Below are positions 25,449-37,000 of a DNA stretch of 64,000 bases, one piece after another. The notes under the pieces were generated by a model, which was not told where the DNA came from, did no database searches, and saw nothing but the letters and a program-made list of their open reading frames with translations. The DNA comes from Archegozetes longisetosus (Eukaryota; Arthropoda; Arachnida; Sarcoptiformes; Trhypochthoniidae): assembly GCA_018873245.2 (NCBI GenBank), contig JAEMBT020000006.1, positions 14,648,387 to 14,712,386 on the forward strand. The letters run 5' to 3'. Position 1 is the stretch's first letter, and every line of letters begins with the position of its first letter. The translations under genes were made by a program, and so were the position numbers.

Positions 25449-28400
25449 TTGAAGTTGACATTTTTCAAATTTAAATTCTTAACCTTAAGAACTATAAAAA
25501 TGTTTAATATGTTAGTTTGATAACTCAATTATTTAATAGTACAACTGTTGCCCAGAAGTCTTTTTTTATCAGAATTGATGTGAAATCTAATGAATTTTGA
25601 TTTAAAACTAAAATTCATTCTTAAAGATGATTCTTAAGGCAATACCGCAATAATTGCAAAATGTCTTAAAGCTAAAAACAATGACACAAAATGGATAAAG
25701 AAAAAAATTGAGCCATAATTTATAGAAACTGAACGAAATAACAGTTTTTCAAAAGCATCAAACAATGGAAAAAACGTTAGATTGTTACAAGTTTTTCAAC
25801 AGAAAAAGAAAAACTTTTATCTCTAAGAACAACAAACATTAGCTTCCAGTAAACTGAAATAAGAGGCAAAAATAGTTTTCATTATTGTATATAAAGAAAA
25901 TAAATGACTATAACGATGAAAATAGCCAAAGGATAAGAAGCCGAAAAGTCAATATAATTAGAGAAGAAATAATTAGCGACCAAAATAGCAATCAAAGACT
26001 TTCAAAGAGAATTGACAATAAGGGATGTGTTTTACCACTAATTGTTGTTCAGATTCTTGTTCTATCAATTTAAGTGCTTATCTCTGTTTTTGTTTCTTTA
26101 CTTCTGCCCCAACGCAATGCCTCGCAAACAAAAAACAATTTCATGACTTCTTTTTCTCAACTTTATGTTTAGTTTTATTTTTTTCTCTTTTTTCTATCAC
26201 TTTGTTAATAGTTTGCATTGCTTTTATTTTTTGGTTTAGTGATTCTAATTATAAACGAGGCCACACTTTGAGCCCAAACTAATGGTTATAAGCTGTTTAG
26301 TGCTAAGAATGTTGGCTCACTGTAAGCTAAATAGATATTTTAATTTTAGGTAATCTTCTACGGAATATCATTAAATACTATTTCACTTAAAGATTGGAAA
26401 GAAAAGCTCGCGTAGACTTACGGGATATATGAATGCATTCAAGACTTTGTTTTCTAAAGAATTTCTTTACCCTAGTTTTGAAACTGTGGCACCATTCATG
26501 AATTCAAAGTTTTAGATCTTATGAAGCTTTCCATCAATTTTTACTTATTTCGATTGAAATAAAATGATTTATTATTGCAGGTATTCCTGTCTCTAAATGT
26601 ACAATAATTCGTAGAATTTTTTTCAAAGGTATCAAATATTCAATTAAAAAAGCAATCTACATGCGAGATGAATAACAAATATAAGCAAATATATGGTTTC
26701 AATGAGTGACTAACAAGAAAACGAATATAAAATTTACTATGCATAACACGTCTTTTTTATTTCTATAGCTTATGCCATAACCAAAAATATGTATCGCATT
26801 TATTTCATGAATTATTTACATCACACACACATCATATTCATTACATAACAAATTGAGAATTGCTTTTCTCGTACTCGTTAAATGCGTTGCTATTCTGAGT
26901 CTCACTTATTCTTTATGTCTACAATGATGTAGTCTTTTTCTCTAACCATCACTCTATCTCATAACAGGACTGTATAAAAACGAAGTGATAACTAGCGAAT
27001 AAAAGTTATAGCTATGAGATGTAAGGGGAAGGATAAAAAATGAAATAAATATAAGATGAAGAGCCATAAGAAACATGAGTGAACTAGTAGTGAGTGTTTT
27101 GGGTAGAAATGAGAAGAAAGAGATGTGAGGATAGAGTCGAGAATATAAAGGATAGACTGAGAAATACAAATGACTTGAGAGATTTGTGAGAATTATTTGG
27201 GTCTATATTTGTGCCTCACATTTTTCCATCGGCTTCTTATGACCTCAAGTTTTTGTTTCTCATTTTATCGATTACGTGCAAAATGAGTCCAATAGTCAGA
27301 TGAGCAGTTCGGATATTGAAAATTCTATTCATTTTTCATGTGAAGTTTGCTTGAGAAAAGTTTTGATGCATCAGAGAATACTTTTATCTTTGATATCTGC
27401 GATTGCTTGTCGTTAAAGTTATAGTCATTTTTGTAAGCTCCAGATACAAAACAACCATTGTATGTGAAATAAAGTCAATCTTTGGCTTATTTCAAGCTAG
27501 AAACCTCTTTCAATCTTTTTATTTAAGTTATTGAATTGAAAATTATTTTAATTTAAACAAATTTGATATTCACTCATAACTCTATAGAGATTGCTGTTCT
27601 GCTATTCTATGTCTTATTCACGATTCAAAATCATATCCTTTCATCAAATTGAAAATCTCTTTGGCAATAATACGTCGTATTTTAAATTTAATTTTCACTC
27701 GCAGACATGTGTCATGTTGTGCGTGAATTTTAATCATTAAACTCGTCTTCAGACGTAGTAATTAATCCTGGGCTAAAACTTGGAAAAACACTTTACTGGT
27801 AGAACTTAGAGGAATAGAAAACACAAAAGTTTATTTTCTACAGCAAAATTAAAAAAGTTTTTCAAACTTTTATTTCAATTTAATAAGAAATGAAAAGCTA
27901 TTTTTAGAAAGTAAGTATTTACTAAAAAAGCATTGTATAATAGAGGATGTAATAAAACCTTTTGTGACTGATAACAATGTAAGAGTATAGCCAGAAATAT
28001 GAAATAGTAGCGGCAGTCGCTGTATTATGAATTGACCGGAAGGTAGATTTGTTTCAGAGCTATATTTTATTTATAATATAGTTACCCATCTATATCTATA
28101 TCTATACCGTAAGCTCTAATACTAACTTGACTATAAAAAAAATATTGTGCGCGAAACACATGACCAGAATATTAAGACTTAATGTAGAATTGGTTAGCAC
28201 ACATTATCTGATAAAAAAATATCAAATTTTCCCTCAAATTATAGGCTTTGATAACTATACTCTTGTTTTGCATGCTTTTGATAGTTTTTCGATTGGTTTC
28301 TGAAACAAAAAACTTGTCAATTATTTAGTGAATAACAAGATAATGAATACGTAATGATATAATAGATTAGCTTTTCAGTGTATATCATTTATCATGTGAA

Positions 28401-28919
28401 CTATTATTGTAGTTTTCGAAGTCATGTTTTGCGTAAAATATTTAGTGTTTCATCATTATGTATGTAGTTTATTGTTATAAAGATGATCAATAATTTTCTA
28501 TTGGTCAGCAGTAGTTTTATCATCGATTTATACGGTATTTATAGGTTGTAAAGGTTGAACGTATTTTTCGATCAATTATTGATTGGAATATGAAATTGCA
28601 GATTTCTGTCAATAAGAATTAAATATTAATAGAATAAAATTACTTTCTTTAGTTCAATTATAATAAAAATTGCTATACATCAGATCCTGTTATTGTTGCA
28701 CTTTTCAAGCTTTAAACTTGTTTTATGCTAAAGCTTTTCATTCGTTCAAAAGTTTTCAATTATTCAAACTTTCAATGCATTTGAATGATTGCATTTTGAT
28801 ACTTAGCAATGATCACAAAGATTTCAAATCCATAAGAGATCATTTCTGAGGAAAGTAGAGAAAGTTTTTTATCTTATCAATACGATCATGCGTTCAATTA
28901 ATATTGATAGTACAGTCGG
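25449..28919. other. AT-rich intergenic stretch, no gene seen
   Basis: Open frames at 25885-26073, 26025-26282 and 26954-27169 are low-complexity or hydrophobic runs without motifs. A purine-rich block lies at 26990-27190, and a (TATATC)3-like run near 28088-28108. Nothing else could be supported. Confidence 0.5.
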
Positions 28920-28960
28920 TCGAAAAAAGTTATGCATAGATCCCCGATTAATCTCTGATG
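28920..28960. mobile_element. Possible solo end of a Tc1/mariner-type element
   Basis: ACAGTCGGTCGAAAAAAGTT preceded by T (TA-CAGT...) looks like the start of a TA-inserting transposon. I could not find the matching inverted end within the following few kilobases, so it may be a truncated copy or a chance match. Confidence 0.25.
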
Positions 28961-31300
28961 CGTTTGGATGAGATAAGAGGGACGAGACAGAAATTGAAAC
29001 TATAAGTTTATAGCGTCAAATTATAGCATTACTCAGTAATTAAAAAACATAATATGAGTAATGTTATTCGTAGCTGAAGTCAGTTTATTTGATATTCATA
29101 AGTTATAGAATGAAAGTTACTGATAAGATATATCAAACTATTTCAATCAAAATAGTTCAACAGTTAACTGTGATTCAATTTAAATAATTTTAATGATGAG
29201 TCGGACCGCTCTCTCGAGTTATCACTTTTTTTGTAACAGATGTGTCATTGACTCAACTACAAAGATGAGTCAAAGTCTATTTTATCAGAGTTGCAAACTT
29301 TTTTAAGTATTCATTTATTGATTAATATCACTAAACGTAATACAGATCTAAATGAGTTGTTGAGCCCTTAGGTTTATCAACTCTTCTGCATCTTTTTAGT
29401 GATGACAAATACATAACTTTTATCTGTCGACGGTACTTTTATTGCTCATTTTGAAAGGCATTTCTAGTGAATTTTTTTGTTTTCACATATTTTACACGTG
29501 TGCAACAAACGTAACTGTAAATAGTGATTATTTACTGCATGCATATGACATTTTGTGCATCTTAATATTTAAAAGATAGTATTAAAGTTATTTCTGTATA
29601 GTTGATGCACTATAGATAAAACATGATTGATGTATGTAGTTCCAAAGGTCAGTTCAAGTTTTCAGATAAAAATTTGACTATACTTTCCTTACTTTTCTCA
29701 TATAGATTTGCAAAGTGTAATAAATCTATATTTTTATTTAGTATATAAATTAAAATTGGGTAATAAGATGATAGACGCTCAACGTTCAAAACGATATCGA
29801 CATAACAAAAACAAGTATTAAGGTATAAATAATGGTGAGTAAAGTTAATTGCTGTTTACGCAATCATTCCAATATATCTGTCGCGAACATGATTCAAATT
29901 AAGATAAGCAATTCTTAGATCTGACGTTCAACAATATATATCATGAACAATAATACATTTGTGCTGAATGACCACTACAAGTGATGCGTTAAAAATATAG
30001 TCAGTGATAGAAATGCATTTTTCATTATAGACCCATTGGAGTGGTTTATTGTAATATTTCAGAGTTAAACAATATTGAGCTAATTTGGATGGTTTAAAAT
30101 GGTTTACAGAACAGAAGGTTAAAGCTTAAATGTAGTAATTAGTCTTTGCATTGATTTTTTGCTGTGCTTTGCAATTATCTTAAAAGAAATGAAGCTTTCC
30201 TGTTCTCAAACTAATTAGAACGCTATTTATTGTCTCAATTTCGAAAGAACTTCCTTCAAATAAGCCAACACGAAAATACTAGTATTTGAAGACACTCATA
30301 ATTGGTTTCATACTAGTTGGTAGTGAGAGAAGTCGATAAAAAGTCTTAAGATGTGACTGACTGAACAAATTTTGTTAAGCAAACGAATACTTATCGAATA
30401 CTTATTGTTAGGCAAATCGTAATGTGTTATAGAGTAAATAAATTCAAGTAATAAATGCTTCACTTTTTGGCCAAAAATAACAAATAAAATGATTGATTTT
30501 CCATAAGTTCATCTCGAGTGGAAATAAAAGTTCTCCAGAAACGAACGCGTGTTGTATATGATCTTCAACTTAAACGAGTTTAGGGTCGAGTCGATCTATT
30601 TTTATGGTTGAAATTCGATTAGTCTAGATATAGATATGACTAGTAATGTGATTACAGCTGCTTAGCAAAGTCGTCGGAAAAAAGACTTTCAGTTGATAAA
30701 TGACTAGATATGAAATTATAATTTTGTGTTCATTCAACATACGATTAGAATGTATTACGAAAGCTGGCTCTACACTGAAATTGGTTTGTCGACTTACGAG
30801 TCACTTCTTCTATATAATTGCTGAACAGTAAGCTTATTTAGCAAGAGTCAAAAAAAGGCTGACACCAGAAATAAGTGGAGCAAGTATTAATAATGAATTC
30901 AGGTTCAATAAGTTTTCTTAAGCGTAAGACTCTTAAAGAATTTTCATTAATTAGCTAAATATCTCTCGTTTAGTAATTAGATTATTTTCCATATACTAAT
31001 TACTCGGCGTTTCTTAGTTTCTAATCGTAGGCAACAAACTAAACAAATTTTATTAAAAATAATAAACCAGTCAAAGATTAATCAAATTATTCAAATTGCC
31101 TGTAAAATCTATTCAATTAAAGGTATCAATTATGTTATCATATTTTTTAGCGTACCTTATTTCAAGTGTCAATATCTTGTACAAGTTTGAAGTGTCGGTC
31201 TTTTGTAGAGCAAAGAATGATTGCTTAATAAATTTATTTAAACAGCTAATAGTGAGCTTTGAGTGCAACATTATATCGTTAATGGGCCACCATTTAGAGA
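28961..31300. other. AT-rich stretch downstream of the cadherin gene, no gene seen
   Basis: No exon or element boundary that I can support between the possible element end at 28920 and the 3' side of the cadherin gene. The frame at 31096-31317 (73 codons, plus) has no recognisable motif. Confidence 0.45.
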
Positions 31301-31306
31301 CAGCGT

Positions 31307-31445
31307 TTTATTATTGATTTTGAACTTTTATGATTTAGATACGAAATATCAAGTCAAATATAAAACTAATAAATACAACAATAAAACAGATATTCAGATG
31401 AATACAAACTTATGTGGAAAAGTATGAAATTTAAGTAATTTTAAT
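31307..31445 (-). promoter_or_regulatory. Possible poly(A) signals of the cadherin gene
   Basis: On the minus strand, downstream of the stop codon at 31516-31518, ATTAAA occurs at 31440-31445 and AATAAA at 31307-31312. Either could end the transcript, giving a 3' UTR of about 0.1 to 0.2 kb. Such hexamers are common in AT-rich DNA, so this is only a suggestion. Confidence 0.3.
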
Positions 31446-31515
31446 GATAAAATTTATGAACAATTTAAAGAATGAATGGCATTTAGAAAATATACAATTT
31501 CTCAATATTAGAGCA

Positions 31516-32114
31516 TTAATAACGAAGAATAACGCTCGAAGTCTCTGATATATCTCCGAAGTCGTAAGCACAATCATCGTTACCGTCACTAACGCTTCCA
31601 TCCATTTGACTATTAATATCAGAAATAAATACATGTCTCGCATTATTAGTGTTACAACCAATAGCATCAGTAATGATATTGCTCAACAAATGATCGGCAC
31701 ACCCAACAACAATGTCCGGCCGTTCGCCACTTCCATCGCTAATACCAGAATCAACGCAACCACAACTAAATGACTGATTCTGTTGTAGTAGTAGTTGTTT
31801 CTCATTATCATTATCTTGTTTGCCAATAGTTTGTTCGTGAACGGTAAGCTTTCCATCAAAGACACTCATCTCGACAACTGTTGTTAATTCCTTATAGGTA
31901 ATCTCTGGTTTGACAAATTCTTTCATATCATCCATCTTCTTCTTAGTATCATTTCCGCTACTATTATGAGAATTAAGACTAGCTGTTCTCACGCTTTCCT
32001 CCACTTTCTCTTCTTCGTCGTAATCGCAATTGGACAAACTATTAGCTGTTTTATCTTTTCCAGCGCTATTCTTTGACCGAAATTTTGTGTACAGAATGAA
32101 TGATGAGATCAAAA
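31516..32114 (-). CDS. Cadherin gene, last exon: end of membrane span and cytoplasmic tail
   Basis: The acceptor is the TAG at 32117-32115, after a pyrimidine-rich run. The exon starts with TT completing a GTT valine codon with the G from the previous exon. The first residues 'VLISSFILYTKFRSK' finish the membrane helix and give the basic stop-transfer end. The tail of about 180 residues is hydrophilic and Asp/Ser/Asn-rich, with an acidic patch (CDYDEEEKVEESV), a 'KPEITYKELTTVVEMSVFDG' segment and a repeated Gly/Ser/Asp-rich part (DSGISDGSGERPD). It ends 'SETSSVILRY' then TAA at 31516-31518. I recognise no beta-catenin or p120 site. The hydrophobic end could suit a class II PDZ ligand, but that is speculation. 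Other frames open over this exon are shadows. Confidence 0.88.
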
Positions 32115-33024
32115 CTAGGGAATAATTAATAAGAGAAAAGTTTGCATTTATATGAAAGTATTAGATTTTTTACTAACATTGTTTACTGTCTAACGTAAAG
32201 TATTAAAGTTTGGGATAAAATATCGCTCTCATTTAAAAGAATCAACCATAACATTGTTAGTCATTTTAATCGTTATGTCGAAAAATTGAGCAAATTTGAT
32301 ATTAGATCGTTGTACGAATTAATGGTTCATTACAAGTAAGGTTATTTGTTTCTCAGATTTATTGCACCTTTTATTGTTTTTAATATGAAAAAATTTGTAG
32401 AGTTGTATTTATCTAACTTGCAAAAGGGTAGAAATAGGGTTTTATGACTTATCAGTTTTAACAATACATTTAGATTCAAAGAAATAAATGGTTATTGCAC
32501 TGAAGTCACGCTTTGTTTCCATTTAAAAATAGAGTGCTTTGAGTACATTCTCGATTAAAAACTACTTAACTATTGAAGGCTTGGGTGAGAAATACAAAAG
32601 ACTTCTATCTCTCGCGTAACTCAGGCTTTGATTGAAGCGAAATAATTTCTTAGAAATTGATTCAATGCGATAGAAGCTCATTATAAGGAGATTGTAAGCT
32701 ATTGTTTAAGCTGTATTCGAATATGAGTTCTGCTATAGATAAAAGTGGCAGCTCTCCTATTGACTAAACATTTTCAATCTATGAATATTTAATCCCAAAG
32801 CAATTGAAACATCAGAGCAGAAAAAATATGATAAATGTTTAAAAATGTAACTTTTCGTGAATGTTAATGCAGAATAAAAATGATTTTAGAATCAAGGTTT
32901 TAATGATTAATGTTTCGGAAAATCATAAATCAATCAAAAATATCACGATTCAGATCTTCAGAGTAATAAATTAAAAATTATGAAATTCTTCAAATTTCTG
33001 TTGGGCTTTATTTCAATTACTCAC

Positions 33025-34080
33025 CAAAAACATTGATAAGGCCTATAATTATTCCACATATCAAAGCATTACTGTTTGTTAATTGCATTAAACTTTGATT
33101 ATTAGCGAGTTGATCACATAAAACACCAGTAAAACCTTCAACACATTGACACTTAAACCCAAATCCATAGGTAGTTATAAAACAAATGCCACCGTTATGA
33201 CAATGAGTGCATTGATTTTCACCACTTTTATTACTATTATTGTTATTATTATCTCTTGAATAGGTTTTGATTCTGTTATTACTATTATCATAACTCCTAT
33301 TATAGATAATAGTAATAAACGCGTAATCCTTACGGGACTCATCAAAAGTGTCGTTAATATCGGAAACCGAAATAGCCAAATAATAAATAAGATATTTATT
33401 ATAATCCAGTGTATTATCGACATTTCTAGCCATTAGAGAGCCGCTTCCATCGGAATTGGTCACTATATAAAAATCCTTATAAACCCCACAATTACTGCAA
33501 TTAACGATTTCATAAACAAATTGATTGCTTTCGATGAGATCGTCGTCCGACACGTACAAGGCAATAATCTCTTCGTCCTCCTCGCCATCACTAGAATCAT
33601 CATCAATTTCAATAGTTCTATTCCTAGTCCTAAACTTAGGCAAACAATCATTTTGATCATCCACAGTAACGATCACTTGACTAGTTCCAGATAATCCCTG
33701 GCCATCAGTGGCACTAATCCACAAAACAAATTGTGAATTGATTTCGCGATCAATACAGCAGACAAGTGTTGAGATAATACCCGATTCGCTATCTATGCCA
33801 AATATGGGGTTATCATTATCATCAAAATGATTTTCAACTATACTATAAGTAATTCTTCCGTTACTGCTGTCATTACTGTCGTCGTAATCAATAGCCGAGA
33901 CTTGAATGAGCGCAAGACCTGATGGTCCGTTTTCGCTCACATTCGTGTGATATATAGATTCGGTAAAGAATGGCTTATTATCATTAATGTCTTTTACGTT
34001 TATCACGACATCGGCAAACGCGAACGGATTTGTTGTGTTGACGTGTTTGGCGTTTATTGAATATTTCCATTTTGGCTTAC
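33025..34080 (-). CDS. Cadherin gene exon: cadherin repeats, EGF-like domain, start of membrane span
   Basis: The acceptor is AAAG at 34084-34081 and the donor is G|GTGAGT with the last exon base at 33025. It is 1056 nt, phase 1 at both ends. It encodes the end of one cadherin repeat with the calcium linker 'VKDINDNKPFF', then a full repeat ('NVSENGPSGLALIQVSA', 'GRITYSI', 'FGIDSESGIIST', 'CCIDREINSQF'). That repeat closes on an altered linker 'VDDQNDCLPKF', where Gln replaces the usual Asn spacing and a Cys follows. A degenerate, acidic repeat (DDDSSDGEEDEE) follows, then an Asn-rich spacer, then an EGF-like module with six cysteines (CTHC, GGIC, KCQC, C). The exon ends in 'NALICGIIIGLINVF', the first half of the membrane span. 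The frames at 33175-33423 and 33463-33660 are shadows. Confidence 0.93.
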
Positions 34081-37000
34081 CTTTAAATGAGAGCAAAAAA
34101 ATGATTTGTAAAATAAGGTTGTCACTTTTTTATTAAAAATAATGAGCGCATTTTTGGTCTTCAGTGAAATTCTCTCCTAATTATGAAACATGTCTTTCAT
34201 TATTTGCGTCAAAACTTGTGTCTGTTTTTTCAGACTTCTAGGTAGTGAGTGACATTCAATGTTTTTTTTATAAAAGACACCTTTAATACCGTTTTAATTA
34301 AAAGTTTGCTCGAGGTTTATGTGTAATAAAAGTTTGTTCGATAATCTTAATCTGTGGAATGTTAAGAGAAATTTTTCAAAAAACTCTTTCTATCGAATCT
34401 TCTCTTTTGCCACGAATTTCGATACTCCCACTATAAGTTGTTTGAAAGATTAGATGAAAAAACTTTTATTTGTTGACATTTTTTCACTACTGTATTATAT
34501 GAAGTTGAAAAAAAATTTCAATCAGTCAAGTATTGACTACTAGGGCAGAAGGCTACTTTTGAAACTTATGTATCCCAAAGAGTATGACTAAGAATGTAAA
34601 CTAGTGATTAACTCGACTCTTCAATTGTACGTTTGAGCACTTTTGTGAATAAAGTCTACATTTATCTATCATTTAGTGATGGAACACTCTCAGATAAATT
34701 CTTTCGAGAAGCTTACATCATTTAGCTCTTATAAATTGCTGACTGTATAGAATTTGAGTTTAGTGTTGACCAAATCAGTCAAAGTGTCAGAGGATTGACT
34801 TGAATTTCGTGTATAGGTGGGCAAATTTTCTAACTTGTAAGAGAGTATGCAATTTGATACAATAAATTAACAACGCATACAGTTCTATAAGTAACATTTA
34901 CTTAGTAAAGGTAATTTGAGAAACGCTAATGAGAACACGTGAAACAACAATAATTAATAAACAAATAAGAAATCATGTCCCAATTCTCACTCGACCAATC
35001 AATAGAAATAACTCATAGTTCGTGGACATGATCGTTGAGATTATTTTGCTAACTCCAGGACAGTTTCGAGCACTCTTTAGTAATGCCTATTTTGAACGAC
35101 AATGGCCCCAGAATAAGCAAGAGTTCTATTCAAAATACTGAGGTACTAGGTGTTTAACACTATTCTTTCAATCAAATGTTGAATTTACCCGTTACAATAA
35201 TGAGTTGATAGTTTCAAGAATAAATATTTATTAGAAATCTTTTTATAATTATCTAAGAATGCACTAGACTATAATAATTAATGTAAGGAATCAACGATCA
35301 AATGATGAATAGAGCTAAGAATCCATTTTTATGCTATCGAATTTCTGAATTATCATAAATTCTACATAAGGAAAGGCTAGGCCAGACATCATTTATCAAA
35401 ATTACCACAAAATAGTCAAATCTAAGTATGAGTCTGAAAAAAATCAACAAAGCAGAAAAACTGATGACAGAAAACGATTATTTCTAACAGAACTTGAAAT
35501 ATTCCCCGAATTCTAAAGAAGATCGAGTATAAATCAAAAGTAAAATAAGAATTAAAGCACGATTTTCTGGCATTTGCGAGAAGCTTGATTTAAAGAACAA
35601 ATTCTCAGTCTTTGACTCCCACATAATTTTTTGTTCTCTTAAGATGTTAGTTTTATTTATCATCTTTATTTCTTAAGAAAAGTTATGTCTGGGTATTAGA
35701 AAAAATAATGAGAAGCTTATTATTGTACTTTTTAGATCATTTTCATTGATTGTACTATTTTTGTGTTCATATTTTTAAAAGTGAAATTCTTCTATAGCAA
35801 TATTTTTATCATAAAAAAATCGAACAAAACAAACTGATATGATGTAAAAAAGACTAATGAAAAACTTTTCTAAGTTCAAAATCATATTTTATAAAGCTTT
35901 CCATTTTCTTTGTAAGAATTTTCAATGAAATCTCTATTCAATTTTGAAAAATCTAATATAAAATCAAAACATGTTTTCTTCACTAAGAGGACAGGGCTCA
36001 TAAAACATGGTTAAGAAAGTAAAGTACTTAAGAAACATTTAATCTAATAAACTAGTCGTGTTCAAGATATTCAATGGCATGTAAACATGGCATTTGTGCA
36101 TTAAATACTTTTGATAAAAAGCCTCAAATTACTGCAGCTTACTTAGTTTGAAATGTGAAAATGTAGTCAAAATAATGAAAATTTCGCACAATAAACAGTA
36201 AGCTCTTCACTACTTTTACTATGAAAATACAGATAAATTCTCAGTTCTAATAATATATTCAAAAGATCGTTTGAGATTAAGTTTGAACTAAAACCTTTTG
36301 GATATAAATTAGATTTAATTCTGATTTGATTTAAATAAAAACATGAATAATAAATTCGTTTTACTTTATTGTATAATTTAAATTAATGCAATACTTTAAT
36401 TAAAAATTCAAAATAAATGTGGTAATATTCCCTACTTAGGAAACGGTCTAAATGCTTACATGAACTTTTCACTATTATGAAAGCTAATTAAAGCTAAATC
36501 CTGATTATTTTCGCTGTGATTATTGATGAACCACAAGGAAATTTGTTTCAATTGCATTTCACAACTTCGTCTCACAATTTTTCAAAACTATAAATCATAG
36601 AATAGATTTTTGATAAAATTTATAACTTCCGTCATTTTATTGAACTTGTTATACAATTCGAAGCTATATTTCATATTCCATCAGCCAAATTAATGTTGTT
36701 CGAATTTCATATTGTTTCTAAAGCTTAACTCAGTTCATGATTTTATATTTCAAATTGAAGGTTTTTGCGAACATAAAATAAGATTCAATTTCAATTTTTC
36801 CTATAAAATCTGAATTGTTTTTTTCGATTAAACCTCAAAATAAGCTCAAGTTTTGAAGGAACGTTCACGTATTCAGTTATTCCTGTCTAGAGATATTTAG
36901 ATTAGAAAATCGAACCTCTATTAACATATCTATACTTAAATGTAGCTGTTATGCATATCTAGGAGCAAATGAAAACACTATTTGGAAGATATATTATTCA

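Noticed and set aside
31431-31865. Other open frames over the cadherin tail exon
   Set aside because: They lie on the same strand in another frame, with hydrophobic Ile/Leu runs caused by Asn/Asp codons being read out of phase. The tail frame is fixed by the splice phase.
33175-33660. Two open frames inside the EGF/cadherin exon
   Set aside because: Shadows of the real frame, which carries the cadherin and EGF motifs.
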